A DNA stretch of 64,000 bases from an uncultured Coprococcus sp. (GTDB lineage: Bacteria > Bacillota > Clostridia > Lachnospirales > Lachnospiraceae): the NCBI GenBank assembly GCA_947626675.1, contig CANQTC010000001.1, forward strand, positions 218,121 to 282,120, written 5' to 3'. Position 1 is the first letter of the stretch. The number at the start of each line of letters is the position of its first letter. The position numbers and the translations under genes were made by a program. Below, piece by piece: positions 46,559-57,098 of this stretch. The notes beneath the pieces were generated by a model. That model ran no database searches and was not told the DNA's origin. It saw only the letters and a list, made by a program, of their open reading frames with translations.

Positions 46559-47494
46559 TTATCTCTTGATACGTCTTACCTTACGCGCTACTAATTTGTC
46601 GTTACTTGGATAAATCACAGTTGTCCGGCCTTCTGAAGCCGCTACAGCCGCAGTTATAACTGCTACAAGCTGTGAATCATTCATAACACTCTCACCTGTT
46701 GCGGTATTGACGATATCAACAATACCTCCTGCAGGCATCTGTTTTTTCTCTTCCTTATCATTAGAATTATCGCTGCTCTCTCCGGCTGTTTCCTTCGCCT
46801 TAAGCGCTTTTCTTGCTTCCCTTGTTTCCTTATCAAGTAACATTGGAACAAATTTAAGCAACGAAATAATAAATGATATAAATATAAGAACAATAAATAC
46901 AATTCCCATACCGATAATTGTATTTGTACCTGCTGCCTTCATCTTTGCTTTCAACGTCTGGTTTGCAGATATTTCAAATTCGGAAATCTTATATGGGTAG
47001 ATACCATTATTCTTTAATACTTCGTCTGCCTGTTCATCACTGACCTCAACGCCGGACGCTGCCGCCTGCTTTTTATACAGACACTTCTGGAAATTATATT
47101 CCTCAAGATTGCTTACAAAAATCGCCTTAATCTTCGCTTCTTCGTTAGCACAATTTGCAAATATACTTACGATAACTGTGTCATCTTCAACCTCAGCTTC
47201 ATATTCTCCTGTATACTCTTTAAATTCACCGCACTCATCCTTAAGCTTTGAAAATACTTTTACAGCCTCTGCCTCACTTACAGGTATTGATTCCGGAGTT
47301 TCCTCCTGTGCGATATAATTATATATGTCCGGTTCTTCAACATAAGTCATATATTCATCGCTCTTATCCTGAACCATCTGAGCCAGCTCTTCGTTGGTGT
47401 ACTTAAATTCTACAGTTTTCTTGGCAGAACCACAGCCTGCCAATGCAAAAGTAACAGCTAACATCGAAAGTATTAACAGTAATTTTCTCTTCAT
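46559..47494 (-). CDS. Decarboxylase gamma-type lipoprotein (OadG family)
   Basis: This 311-residue protein starts with a lipoprotein signal (LAGC, Cys21), has a long extracytoplasmic part (about 22-185), a single membrane segment (about 190-215) and a cytosolic tail with KARKALKAKE and INTATGESVMN type segments. The OadG domain, usually about 80 residues, sits around the membrane span; the N-terminal extension is unusual and of unknown role. Gamma subunits join the alpha and beta subunits and hold a zinc in some species. Confidence 0.75.
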   Translation of the reverse strand: MKRKLLLILSMLAVTFALAGCGSAKKTVEFKYTNEELAQMVQDKSDEYMTYVEEPDIYNYIAQEETPESIPVSEAEAVKVFSKLKDECGEFKEYTGEYEAEVEDDTVIVSIFANCANEEAKIKAIFVSNLEEYNFQKCLYKKQAAASGVEVSDEQADEVLKNNGIYPYKISEFEISANQTLKAKMKAAGTNTIIGMGIVFIVLIFISFIISLLKFVPMLLDKETREARKALKAKETAGESSDNSNDKEEKKQMPAGGIVDIVNTATGESVMNDSQLVAVITAAVAASEGRTTVIYPSNDKLVARKVRRIKR

Positions 47495-47510
47495 TTAGTT
47501 GTCACTCCTT

Positions 47511-48926
47511 TTATATCGTTCCATGCTTCTTATCGTTTCTTATCTCTCTCTTTGAAAGAAGCATCTCAAATGCTGCAATCACTCTCTTTCTTGTTGCATC
47601 AGGTTCAATGATATCATCAACATAACCTCTTGAAGCCGCTGAAACTGCTCCTGAAAGCGCTTCTGTATACTCAGCTTTCTTTTCTTTGATAAATGCAAGC
47701 TTATCAGAAGCCGCCTGAATCTCATCTTCATACATAATCTTAACTGCCATCTCAGGCTCCATTGTTCCGATAACAGCACCAGGCCATGCAAATACCATAT
47801 CCGCACCGATAGCTTTTGAATTCATAACAGTATATGCAGTACCATATGCCTTGTCCATAATTACTGTTACCTTTGGAACTGTCGCATTCGCATATGCATA
47901 AGTAAGCTTTGCGAGTGCTTTCGAGATAATTTTCTCTTCTCTTACAGTAGCCGCAAACCCCTTCGCATTGACAAGTGTTAATACCGGAATATTAAAAGCA
48001 TCGCAGAAGTTGATAAACTCTTCAGCCTTATATGCGCCATTTGTTGTAATAACATCTTCCTGATTTGCCACACAGCCTACAGCCACACCATCTAACTTAA
48101 TAAATGCAGTAACCATATCAGGTGCAAAATCTTTCTTCATCTCAAGGATAAAGGAACTGTCTGATATATTCTGAAGAACAGCTCTTCCGTCATTCTTAAA
48201 CGAATCGAGATTCGGAATAATTCTATTCATATCATCTGTCAGTTCGCTATACTTTTCGTCATCTTCATTGCAGGAAGGAAGAATATCCACCAATGCTCTT
48301 ATTGTTCCAAGAAGCTCTTCCTCTGTTTCAAAAACAGCATCAACATTTGAAGTATTTACGCTGATATACTCCGCTGAAGATGTATCAAGTTTTGTTATAT
48401 TATTCTCCTCTAATGCATTCGGGCTGTTTACAAATAACTTTGAACCTTCCTTTGTCATAAACGTAAAATCTGTAAGTGTTGGTATGAGTGCAGCACCACC
48501 GCCACAAGTACCAAATATTGCTGTAATCTGTGGAATGACACCTGAAGCAAGTGACTGTTTCAGATAAAGCTCTCCAAATGCATTCAGTGCGTCTGTTGCT
48601 TCCTGCAGTCTTAATCCTGCACAATCAATAAGCCCGATAACCGGTGCTCCTACCTTCATAGCCATATCGTAAAGATTTCCTATTTTCTTTGCGTGCATCT
48701 CTCCAATAGAGCCGCCTAAAACCTTTGCATCCTGGCTATAAACATAAACTAAATTACCATCGATAACTCCATATCCGGTTATAACGCCATCTTTTGGAGT
48801 ATCCTTATCTTGAATGTTGAAATCAGTGTTTCTCGCTGTTACATAAGCACCAAGTTCAACAAAACTTGAGTCATCAAGCAATGCTGAAATTCTATCACTT
48901 GCTGACAAACTGAGTTTGTTGCTCAT
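47511..48926 (-). CDS. Acyl-CoA carboxyltransferase (MmdA-type)
   Basis: This 471-residue protein has two crotonase-like halves typical of acyl-CoA carboxyltransferases: GVITGYGVIDG and GGSIGEMHAKK in the first, NAKGFAATVREEKI and KAYGTAYTVMNSKAIGADMVFAWPG in the second. It matches the methylmalonyl-CoA decarboxylase alpha and 12S transcarboxylase subunits, but is about 40 residues shorter than those near 510. The usual acyl-CoA-binding GG...AG motif is replaced by GTCGGGAALIPTLTDF, so the substrate is not certain. It is the first gene of the operon, preceded by a strong ribosome site and a promoter at 48996-49024. Confidence 0.85.
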   Translation of the reverse strand: MSNKLSLSASDRISALLDDSSFVELGAYVTARNTDFNIQDKDTPKDGVITGYGVIDGNLVYVYSQDAKVLGGSIGEMHAKKIGNLYDMAMKVGAPVIGLIDCAGLRLQEATDALNAFGELYLKQSLASGVIPQITAIFGTCGGGAALIPTLTDFTFMTKEGSKLFVNSPNALEENNITKLDTSSAEYISVNTSNVDAVFETEEELLGTIRALVDILPSCNEDDEKYSELTDDMNRIIPNLDSFKNDGRAVLQNISDSSFILEMKKDFAPDMVTAFIKLDGVAVGCVANQEDVITTNGAYKAEEFINFCDAFNIPVLTLVNAKGFAATVREEKIISKALAKLTYAYANATVPKVTVIMDKAYGTAYTVMNSKAIGADMVFAWPGAVIGTMEPEMAVKIMYEDEIQAASDKLAFIKEKKAEYTEALSGAVSAASRGYVDDIIEPDATRKRVIAAFEMLLSKREIRNDKKHGTI

Positions 48927-48995
48927 TTTTAGCCCTCCGTTTAATTTATTTTATGGTTCTTTCCAAAAAGAAAGTTCCAATTTATGCCGATTATA

Positions 48996-49024
48996 ATTGT
49001 AAAGCCTTTGGCTGGATATTTCAA
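48996..49024 (-). promoter_or_regulatory. Promoter of the decarboxylase operon
   Basis: TTGAAA (49019-49024), a 17-nt spacer and TACAAT (48996-49001) on the minus strand, 70 bp before the first start codon. Confidence 0.65.
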
Positions 49025-49120
49025 GTAAAAAACGAAAATCATCGCCATATTTTTCATAATGAATATTGTCTGCCATTTTACTTTAAATTATAAAAAATAA
49101 AATAAGTATCTATACATAGA

Positions 49121-49160
49121 AATGGACTGCATCAGATTAAAACTTCTAATGCAGTCCATT
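49121..49160 (-). terminator. Terminator after pgsA
   Basis: A 12-bp perfect stem, AATGGACTGCAT with ATGCAGTCCATT. The T-run on the minus strand is short (TTTC), on the plus strand long. Confidence 0.65.
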
Positions 49161-49171
49161 TTTTATATAAT

Positions 49172-49702
49172 CTAATCCTTTAATACATCCTTGTTTGATA
49201 TAAGATAGTCCACAAGAGATATGATTGTAAGCGCCAATGAAGCATAAATCAGAACAAGTTCAAGATAATGAATCAAAGTCCCCGGCAGGCTGCCTATCAG
49301 AAAACACACCATAACCATCTGGACCACCGTTTTAATCTTACCCCACATTCCGGCAGCTATTACAATGCCCTTTTCTGCTGCAATCAGCCGAAATCCACTG
49401 ATGATAAATTCCCTTGCAATAATAATAATCACTATCCATGCCGGGATTCTTTCCATATCAACAAGCGCTATCATGGCGGAACACACCAAAAGCTTGTCAG
49501 CCAAAGGGTCCATAAACTTTCCAAAATTCGTTACAAGATTTTGTTTTCTTGCGATTTGTCCATCCAAAGTATCCGTAAGCGCAGCCGCAATAAATATTCC
49601 AAGTGCAACCCATTTCGCCCATCCAAAATCCAAATAAAGGAATACCAAAAAGAATGGTATCATTATAACTCTTAAAATTGTCAGTTTATTAGGCAAATTC
49701 AT
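49172..49702 (-). CDS. pgsA: CDP-diacylglycerol-glycerol-3-phosphate 3-phosphatidyltransferase
   Basis: This 176-residue membrane enzyme makes phosphatidylglycerol phosphate, precursor of phosphatidylglycerol and cardiolipin. The signature DG-x2-AR-x8-G-x3-D-x3-D is complete in DGQIARKQN then GKFMDPLAD. It has about five membrane segments. The start overlaps the rimO stop by 4 nt. It is the second CDP-alcohol transferase in the window after pssA. Confidence 0.93.
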   Translation of the reverse strand: MNLPNKLTILRVIMIPFFLVFLYLDFGWAKWVALGIFIAAALTDTLDGQIARKQNLVTNFGKFMDPLADKLLVCSAMIALVDMERIPAWIVIIIIAREFIISGFRLIAAEKGIVIAAGMWGKIKTVVQMVMVCFLIGSLPGTLIHYLELVLIYASLALTIISLVDYLISNKDVLKD

Positions 49703-51012
49703 TCTACTAGTTCTCCTGTTAAATCATATTCATTTCCATCTATTATCTTGACATCTGCAAATGTTCCGCTCATCAGCTCCCTGTCAGCATGTACAAAGAC
49801 CATGCCGTCTACAGAAGGTGCGTCGCGGAAGCTTCTTCCTACATATACATCATCATCCGCTAGATATCCTTCAATAAGAACTTTCATTATACTTCCGACA
49901 AACGTCTGATTTTTCTCATAAGAAACATCCTGCTGAAGCAGCATAATGTCTTCACGCCATTTTTCTGCAAGCGTCTCGTCTACCTGATTATCAAATGATG
50001 CTGCAGGCGTTCCCTCTTCTTTGGAATAAGTAAAAACGCCAAGTCTGTCAAATTCACATTCATCTATGAAATCAAGCACCCCCTGATGTTCTTCTTCTGT
50101 TTCTCCCGGAAATCCTGTTATCAGCGTTGTTCTTATGGCTATATCAGGAATTTTATCACGAAGCTTCGCAATCAGTTCTGTCAAATCTTTCCGGTTCGTT
50201 CTTCTTCCCATACGTCGTAATACGGTATCTTCAGAATGTTGTATTGGCATATCTATATATTTACATATTTTCGGCTGCTTCGCAATCGTTTCTATCAATT
50301 CATCCGTTATTTCTTCCGGATAGCAATATAGAAGCCTTATCCATTCTAATCCCTCGATATCGCAAAGCGCGCCAAGAAGCTTCGGCAGCTTCTTCTCGCC
50401 ATAGATATCCATGCCATATAAAGTTGTTTCCTGCGCTACAAGAACAAGTTCTCTGACACCATCCGCGGCAAGCCGCTTTGCAGATGAAACCAGAAAATCC
50501 ATCGGTATGCTCCGGTAATTTCCTCTTAATTGCGGTATCACACAATATGTACAATGTTTATTGCACCCTTCCGCAATCTTTAAGTATGCCATTCCGGAAT
50601 TTGTTGTTACAATTCGTTCTTCGATATTTTCAGGCATATAGTTGATATCATCAACAATACTGGCTTCTTCTGTACCGATTGCTTCTATGATTCTGTCATA
50701 ATTTGTTGCGCCAAGCACCACATCTATTTCCGGCATTTCTTTCAGAATCTCATCCTGATACCGCTGGGCAAGACAGCCTGCAACAATCAGCTTTTTAAGC
50801 CTGCCGTTCTTTTTTAATGCACCCATTTCAATAATGGTATTGATGCTCTCCTCCTGTGCATCCTTTATAAAGGCACAGGTATTGATAACAACTGCATCAG
50901 CCTCATTTTCATCGTTCGTTATCTCATGGCCTGCGGCATTTAACAATCCAAGCATAACCTCACTGTCTACCAGATTTTTATCACATCCAAGTGAAATAAG
51001 TAAAACTTTCAT
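49699..51012 (-). CDS. rimO: Ribosomal protein S12 methylthiotransferase
   Basis: This 437-residue radical SAM enzyme adds a methylthio group to an Asp of ribosomal protein S12. It has the N-terminal UPF0004 domain with three Cys (Cys10, Cys46, Cys80: LGCDKNLVDS, NTCAFI, GCLAQ), the radical SAM motif CNKHCTYC and a C-terminal TRAM domain. It overlaps pgsA and follows folD by 8 bp. Confidence 0.94.
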   Translation of the reverse strand: MKVLLISLGCDKNLVDSEVMLGLLNAAGHEITNDENEADAVVINTCAFIKDAQEESINTIIEMGALKKNGRLKKLIVAGCLAQRYQDEILKEMPEIDVVLGATNYDRIIEAIGTEEASIVDDINYMPENIEERIVTTNSGMAYLKIAEGCNKHCTYCVIPQLRGNYRSIPMDFLVSSAKRLAADGVRELVLVAQETTLYGMDIYGEKKLPKLLGALCDIEGLEWIRLLYCYPEEITDELIETIAKQPKICKYIDMPIQHSEDTVLRRMGRRTNRKDLTELIAKLRDKIPDIAIRTTLITGFPGETEEEHQGVLDFIDECEFDRLGVFTYSKEEGTPAASFDNQVDETLAEKWREDIMLLQQDVSYEKNQTFVGSIMKVLIEGYLADDDVYVGRSFRDAPSVDGMVFVHADRELMSGTFADVKIIDGNEYDLTGELVE

Positions 51013-51020
51013 ATAGTCTC

Positions 51021-51863
51021 CTAACGGATATTGATTGATTCCACACAGTTATTCATCAGCATCGCAATCGTCATCGGTCCTACGCCGCCCGGAACAGGGG
51101 TGATTGCACCTGCAATAGGTTCTACTGACGCAAAATCGACATCACCGCATAATTTATTATTTTCGTCTCTGTGTATTCCTACATCTATGACAACAGCGCC
51201 TTCTTTTACATAAGAAGCGTCTATCATCTTCGGTTTTCCTACCGCAACAACAAGGATATCCGCACGTCTGCATACTTCTTTTAAATTCTTTGTTCTGGAG
51301 TGACATATGGTAACTGTACCATTTTCTCTAAGCAAAAGCATACTCATAGGCTTGCCTACGATATTGCTTCTTCCGATAACAACACATTCTTTTCCTGCAA
51401 TTTCGATTCCTGAACGCTTCAGTAATTGAATTACGCCTGCCGGCGTACATGATACAAATCCCGGCTGTCCAATTGATAATGCGCCTACGCTCATTGGATG
51501 AAATCCGTCTACATCCTTAAGCGGAGATATCGCCTTGATAATCTTATCTTCATCGATATGCTCTGGAACAGGAAGCTGTACAAGGATTCCATTCACAGCA
51601 TCATCATGATTCAGTTTATCTATCAGGTTCAGCAATTCCGCTTCCGTCGTTTCCTCCGGGAGTTCGTACGCAAGCGATTTTATCCCTATATATTCACACG
51701 CCTTTTTCTTATTTCCCACATATACAGATGAAGCAGTATCATTTCCTACCTGTATGACTGCAAGACATATTTCCGTTCCGTTTTCTTTCAGTTCTGCTAC
51801 CTTTTCTTTTAATTCATCTTTAATCTGCTTTGATATCACTTTACCGTCTATAAGCTGCGCCAT
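51021..51863 (-). CDS. folD: Methylene-THF dehydrogenase / methenyl-THF cyclohydrolase
   Basis: This 280-residue bifunctional enzyme interconverts 5,10-methylene- and 10-formyl-tetrahydrofolate. It has the family segments KKKACEYIG (catalytic Lys), ILVQLPVP and GRSNIVGKPMSMLL, PGGVGPMTIAML. Lying next to the formate-THF ligase gene, it completes the one-carbon unit that also feeds the AICAR formyltransferase at the left end of the window. Confidence 0.95.
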   Translation of the reverse strand: MAQLIDGKVISKQIKDELKEKVAELKENGTEICLAVIQVGNDTASSVYVGNKKKACEYIGIKSLAYELPEETTEAELLNLIDKLNHDDAVNGILVQLPVPEHIDEDKIIKAISPLKDVDGFHPMSVGALSIGQPGFVSCTPAGVIQLLKRSGIEIAGKECVVIGRSNIVGKPMSMLLLRENGTVTICHSRTKNLKEVCRRADILVVAVGKPKMIDASYVKEGAVVIDVGIHRDENNKLCGDVDFASVEPIAGAITPVPGGVGPMTIAMLMNNCVESINIR

Positions 51864-51872
51864 AATACCCTC

Positions 51873-53543
51873 CTAAAATAGTCCTTTTATAATTCCATCA
51901 TCACTAACATCAATTCTCTCTGCCGCAGGAACTTTCGGAAGTCCCGGCATCGTCATAATCGTACCTGTAATTGCAACTACAAAGCCTGCACCTGCGCTTA
52001 CATACACTTCCCTTATATTGATACCAAAGTTCTCCGGTCTGCCAAGCTTTGTCGGGTCATCAGAAAGTGAATACTGGTTCTTTGCCATACATACAGGGAA
52101 GCTGCCAAATCCCATTTCTTCAATCTTTTTTATCGCTCTTTCAGCTTCAGGACTATAGGTAACTTCATCAGCGCCATATATCTTCGTTGCGACACAGGCG
52201 ATTTTTTCCTTTATCGTCAATTCATCTTCATAAAGAACTTTAAACGCACTCTTCTTTGTTTCAAGGGTATTCAGAAGTGCATTTGCAAGCTCAATGCCGC
52301 CTTCTCCGCCTTTTTCCCATACATTTGCAAGTGCAAAGTCGCAGTTTCGTGCCTCACAAAATTCTCTTACAAAGTCCAGTTCAGCCTCCGTATCCGTAAT
52401 AAATCTGTTTAATGTCACTACCACCGGAACACCGTACTGCTGAAGATTTTCAATATGTTTTTCAAGGTTTACAATTCCCTTCTTTAAGGCATCAAGGTTT
52501 TCTTCTCCAAGTTCGGCCTTCGGTACTCCGCCATTATACTTAAGTGCTTTCACTGTTGCTACAAGGACTACTGCATCCGGTTTCAATCCATTCATGCGGC
52601 ACTTGATATCAAAGAATTTTTCTGCTCCTAAATCAGCGCCAAACCCTGCTTCTGTAATTACATAATCAGCCAGTTTCAGTGCTGTCTTTGTAGCCATCAC
52701 GCTGTTACATCCATGCGCAATATTTGCAAACGGTCCTCCATGAACGATTGCAGGTGTATGCTCTAATGTCTGTATCAGATTTGGTTTCATGGCATCTTTC
52801 AAAAGAGCTGCCATCGCACCAACAGCTTTTAAATCGGAAGCGGTCACCGGCTCATTATCATAATTGTAAGCAACAATGATTCTTCCGAGTCTGTCTTTCA
52901 AATCATTAAAGTCACTTGCCAGACAAAGTATCGCCATAATTTCAGATGCAACCGTTATAACAAACCCATCCTGTCTCGGGACACCGTCAGCCTTTTTTCC
53001 AAGTCCGACAACGATACTTCTTAATGCTCTGTCATTCATATCAAGACATCTTTTTAATACGATTCTGTTTACATCAATTCCCAAGTCATTTCCCTGATGA
53101 ATATGATTATCCATCATGGCGGCAAGAAGATTATTTGCAGATGTTATCGCATGAAAATCACCTGTAAAGTGAAGGTTTAAATCTTCCATCGGTACAACCT
53201 GTGCGTAACCGCCGCCGGCAGCGCCGCCTTTTATTCCAAAGCAAGGTCCAAGAGAAGGCTCTCTTAATGCTATGACGGACTTCTTGCCAAGTCTTCCCAT
53301 CGCTTCGCCAAGTCCTACAGTGACTGTTGTTTTTCCTTCTCCGGCAGGCGTTGGATTGATGGCTGTTACCAATATCAGCTTACCATCCTTGTTTCCCTGT
53401 ACGGAAGCTATCAACTGGTTCGAAAGCTTTGCCTTATACTTTCCATACAACTCAAGGTCATCCTCCGAAATATCCAGTTTCGCAGCGATTTCCCTTATAT
53501 GCTTCATTTCTGCCTGCTGTGCAATCTCAATATCTGTCAACAT
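51873..53543 (-). CDS. fhs: Formate-tetrahydrofolate ligase
   Basis: This 556-residue enzyme makes 10-formyl-THF from formate, THF and ATP. It has the P-loop-like [30 protein letters not shown] and [13 protein letters not shown] segments. The ATG at 53543 lies 8 nt after GGAGG. Length and motifs are normal. It precedes folD by 9 bp; in acetogens it belongs to the Wood-Ljungdahl branch, but no other pathway gene is seen here. Confidence 0.96.
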   Translation of the reverse strand: MLTDIEIAQQAEMKHIREIAAKLDISEDDLELYGKYKAKLSNQLIASVQGNKDGKLILVTAINPTPAGEGKTTVTVGLGEAMGRLGKKSVIALREPSLGPCFGIKGGAAGGGYAQVVPMEDLNLHFTGDFHAITSANNLLAAMMDNHIHQGNDLGIDVNRIVLKRCLDMNDRALRSIVVGLGKKADGVPRQDGFVITVASEIMAILCLASDFNDLKDRLGRIIVAYNYDNEPVTASDLKAVGAMAALLKDAMKPNLIQTLEHTPAIVHGGPFANIAHGCNSVMATKTALKLADYVITEAGFGADLGAEKFFDIKCRMNGLKPDAVVLVATVKALKYNGGVPKAELGEENLDALKKGIVNLEKHIENLQQYGVPVVVTLNRFITDTEAELDFVREFCEARNCDFALANVWEKGGEGGIELANALLNTLETKKSAFKVLYEDELTIKEKIACVATKIYGADEVTYSPEAERAIKKIEEMGFGSFPVCMAKNQYSLSDDPTKLGRPENFGINIREVYVSAGAGFVVAITGTIMTMPGLPKVPAAERIDVSDDGIIKGLF

Positions 53544-53569
53544 CAACACATCCTCCTGTCTTTTTTATC

Positions 53570-56188
53570 TTATAGGTACTCATCTATATATTCATCAAAC
53601 TGCTCCTGGGACATCAGTATCTTTCTCGCCTTCGTACCTTCTTCCGGCCCTACGACACCCGCTTCAGCCAACTGATCCATAATTCTGGCAGCCCTGTTGA
53701 AGCCTATTTTAAATGCCCTCTGCAGCATACCTATTGAAGCTTTTTCTTTTTCTATGATAAACCTTCCTGCTTCAACAAAATAATCATCCTTATCATTCCC
53801 CGAAGCTCCTCCGGCAACAGATGATGCACCCGTTGAAGTAATACTCTTTGATATTTCGTCATCATATGTACCAACACCGTTATTTTTCTTAAGAAATTCA
53901 ACTACGCTGCTTACTTCTTCATCAGATACAAATGCGCCCTGGACTCTGACAGGCTTCGGGTATCCTGTTGGATAAAACAGCATATCTCCTTTTCCAAGAA
54001 GCTTCTCAGCGCCTACCATATCCAGTATGGTACGCGAATCTACGCCTGAGGATACTGCAAATGCGATACGGGATGGTACGTTTGCCTTGATAAGACCTGT
54101 TATAACATCTACTGACGGTCTTTGGGTTGCTATCACAAGGTGAATTCCTGCAGCTCTTGCAAGCTGTGAAAGTCTTACAATCGCATCTTCTACTTCGCCA
54201 TGTGCAACCATCATCAGGTCTGCAAGCTCGTCTACAATTACAACAATCTGCGGCATCTTTGAAAGCTTCTCTTCATCAACGCCACCGCCTGACAACACTT
54301 GCTCTACCTTCGCATTATATCCCTGAAGATTTCTAACTCCATATTCTGCAAATAACTGATATCGTTTTGTCATTTCTTCTACAGCCCAGTTAAGTGCGCC
54401 TGCTGCCTTTTTCGGGTCTGTCACTACCGGAATCAGCAGATGTGGTATTCCATTATAGCAGGCAAGCTCAACCATCTTGGGATCAATCATAATCAGCTTA
54501 ACCTCTTCCGGTTTTGCCTTATATAAAATACTCATAATAAGCGTATTAATACAAACAGACTTACCGGAACCTGTAGAACCAGCTATAAGAAGATGCGGCA
54601 TCTTCGCAATATCTGTTGCGATAACCTGTCCGCTGATATCCTTACCAACCGCAAATGATATCTTGGACTTTGAATTTTTAAAATTCTCCGACTCTACCAG
54701 TTCCCTGAAAGCAACGATTGTATTTTCTTTATTTGGAACTTCTATGCCGATTGCCGCTTTTCCCGGAATAGGCGCTTCTATTCTGATATCCGCAGCAGCC
54801 AGATTTAACTTAATATCATCGGCCAGACTCAGTATCTTACTCACCTTAACGCCCTGTTCCGGCTGCATCTCAAATCTGGTAACAGCAGGCCCACAGCTAT
54901 AATTGGTAATAGTAACATTTACGCCAAAATTTTCAAGTGTATTTTTTAATTTTATTGCGGTAGCCCTTACATATGCATCCCTGTTTGCGTTATTGCTTTT
55001 TGGCGGCTGTGAAAGGAGCGATGCCGTAGGGAGTTTATATTTAGCGCCCTGCTGATAGCTTTTTTCGCCGCTGTTTACTTTATTTTCGATATTTTTCGTT
55101 TCTTTTTTAATGTCCGCTTTTTCTTTCTGTCCGGGCTTTTTTATCTCAAATGCAGAATCGTAATAAGGGTCATAATCCTCCTTTGGATAATCAGAGACCG
55201 CTTCCGGATGTAAATTTCCATTTACAGCGCCTGCCAAAACATCTTCTTCAATATCCGGCTGTGTTTTTTCTGCTGATACAGGTTCTATATGTAACGTATT
55301 TTTTGCTTTTTTTAATTTTACAGGTTTCTCTACCCGTACAGGAATGTCTGTTTCTTTTTCATCATGCATGACTATTTTTTCAACATCATTATTAAATTCA
55401 AAGAAATCCTGTTCATTTAAGCTTATTTCGTGTACATCTTCAAAATTATCATCCGCAAAGAAGTCCTTCGGCGCTTTTTTACTTTTTACAGTTGTTGCAG
55501 CAGGTTCTTCTTTACTGTCATAAACCTTCAGATTGGATATTTTTGTTTTTTTCTTTTTATCCTCATAAGCCGTTTCTTCATATTCTTCTTCATATTCTTT
55601 TGAAGTCGTAAAAAGAAGCGATTGAATCATTTCTATAATTGATATCTCTGTGATAAGTACAAACAGTATTATCGCTGTAATACACATAACGATGCATACG
55701 CCAACTACACCTATCACCCTGCTTAACAGAACAAATATGCCCCCGCATAAGATACCGCCGCCGGCATGCTTCTCATAGCCCACCTTGTAGAGTTCCTTTA
55801 CCGGTTCATAATCTGTCGTATAGATAATCTGAAACAGCATTGACAAAAGAATCAACGCACCGCCAATATAAATTACTTTCTTTACAATTCTCTTATTAAA
55901 GGAATTGGATATCAGAAATGCGGATGAAATAAACAGATAGAGTGGAAATAAATATTCTGCAAACCCTATAAGGCCAAACAGAAAACCTGATATGGCATCT
56001 CCGACAACACCGCATTTTCCAAAATTAGCTATCAGAAGGAAAATGGAAAAAGCGAAGATAACAAGCAAAATAACTTCACTTCTAAGCTGTTTTTCCCTTG
56101 CCGCAGCTTCTGCCATTGCTTTCTTTTCCGCTGTTTTTTTTCCTCTTGCACCATTTTTAGTTGAATTGTTCTTACCTGTTCCTGCCAT
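53570..56188 (-). CDS. ftsK: DNA translocase FtsK/SpoIIIE
   Basis: This 872-residue motor pumps DNA through the division or sporulation septum. It has an N-terminal membrane part with about four spans (40-190), a charged linker (200-400), the RecA-like motor with Walker [10 protein letters not shown] and Walker [14 protein letters not shown], and a C-terminal gamma domain ([29 protein letters not shown]). FtsK and SpoIIIE cannot be told apart by sequence alone. Length is normal. Confidence 0.94.
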   Translation of the reverse strand: MAGTGKNNSTKNGARGKKTAEKKAMAEAAAREKQLRSEVILLVIFAFSIFLLIANFGKCGVVGDAISGFLFGLIGFAEYLFPLYLFISSAFLISNSFNKRIVKKVIYIGGALILLSMLFQIIYTTDYEPVKELYKVGYEKHAGGGILCGGIFVLLSRVIGVVGVCIVMCITAIILFVLITEISIIEMIQSLLFTTSKEYEEEYEETAYEDKKKKTKISNLKVYDSKEEPAATTVKSKKAPKDFFADDNFEDVHEISLNEQDFFEFNNDVEKIVMHDEKETDIPVRVEKPVKLKKAKNTLHIEPVSAEKTQPDIEEDVLAGAVNGNLHPEAVSDYPKEDYDPYYDSAFEIKKPGQKEKADIKKETKNIENKVNSGEKSYQQGAKYKLPTASLLSQPPKSNNANRDAYVRATAIKLKNTLENFGVNVTITNYSCGPAVTRFEMQPEQGVKVSKILSLADDIKLNLAAADIRIEAPIPGKAAIGIEVPNKENTIVAFRELVESENFKNSKSKISFAVGKDISGQVIATDIAKMPHLLIAGSTGSGKSVCINTLIMSILYKAKPEEVKLIMIDPKMVELACYNGIPHLLIPVVTDPKKAAGALNWAVEEMTKRYQLFAEYGVRNLQGYNAKVEQVLSGGGVDEEKLSKMPQIVVIVDELADLMMVAHGEVEDAIVRLSQLARAAGIHLVIATQRPSVDVITGLIKANVPSRIAFAVSSGVDSRTILDMVGAEKLLGKGDMLFYPTGYPKPVRVQGAFVSDEEVSSVVEFLKKNNGVGTYDDEISKSITSTGASSVAGGASGNDKDDYFVEAGRFIIEKEKASIGMLQRAFKIGFNRAARIMDQLAEAGVVGPEEGTKARKILMSQEQFDEYIDEYL

Positions 56189-56197
56189 TTTATTCTC

Positions 56198-57073
56198 CTA
56201 AAGTACAAAATAACATACTACCGATATGATACCGGCACATAAACAATAAATTGAAAATCCCTTAAACTTATTTTTCTTTACCATCACCAGCATAGCTTTG
56301 ATACATATGTAACCTACAACTGCCGCAACGGCCATGCCGACTGCATAATTTGCGATTTCCGCTTTTGTAAAGGATGTCTCCGCCATATCCGGTATTTCTA
56401 ATATAACTGCGCCAAGTACAGCCGGTATAGACATAATAAATGAATATTTTACTGCAAATTCCCTGTTAAATCCGCATGCAAGTCCTGCTGTTATCGTACT
56501 TCCCGAACGTGATATTCCCGGAAGTGTAGCAACGCCCTGTGCGAGTCCCACAAAAAATGAATTTCTATATGTAGCTGTGGAGGCATCTTTGTCTCCACTT
56601 TTCAGATTATCTGCAATATAAAGCACAACCGATGTAATACATAAGCAAATACCCGGTACCAGAAGTGTATCTCCTGCACTTCCAATCAGCTTTTCAAACG
56701 GAAGCGCAATACACATCGTAACAAGCGTAGAGATGATTACAAGCAGCACAAATCTCCTGTATGGCGTGGTAATGACCTGCTTATATTTCTTTTTCTCTTT
56801 CCTGAACAGGTTTCCTATAAAATATACAACATTTATAAAGAAAAGAGCAATAATGGAGTATCCTTCAATAATCAGCTCCCCGATATCTTTTCTGTATACA
56901 ACAAATATCGCAATCAACGTACCAAGATGCAATAAGATATCAAACAAAATACCGGTATCGGTATTGACGCCAAAAATATTTTTAAATATAGCCAAATGGC
57001 CGGAGCTGCTGACAGGAAGAAACTCTGTCGCCCCCTGTATAATGCCCATAAGTATTGACTGCAATAATGTCAT
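56198..57073 (-). CDS. uppP: Undecaprenyl-diphosphatase
   Basis: This 291-residue integral membrane enzyme recycles undecaprenyl pyrophosphate, the lipid carrier of cell wall synthesis; higher dose gives bacitracin resistance. The two catalytic motifs are GATEFLPVSSSGH (Glu17 region) and PGISRSGSTITAGL. About eight membrane segments are seen. It precedes ftsK by 9 bp. Confidence 0.95.
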   Translation of the reverse strand: MTLLQSILMGIIQGATEFLPVSSSGHLAIFKNIFGVNTDTGILFDILLHLGTLIAIFVVYRKDIGELIIEGYSIIALFFINVVYFIGNLFRKEKKKYKQVITTPYRRFVLLVIISTLVTMCIALPFEKLIGSAGDTLLVPGICLCITSVVLYIADNLKSGDKDASTATYRNSFFVGLAQGVATLPGISRSGSTITAGLACGFNREFAVKYSFIMSIPAVLGAVILEIPDMAETSFTKAEIANYAVGMAVAAVVGYICIKAMLVMVKKNKFKGFSIYCLCAGIISVVCYFVL

Positions 57074-57098
57074 AACAATTCTCTCCTTAATTCAATTC

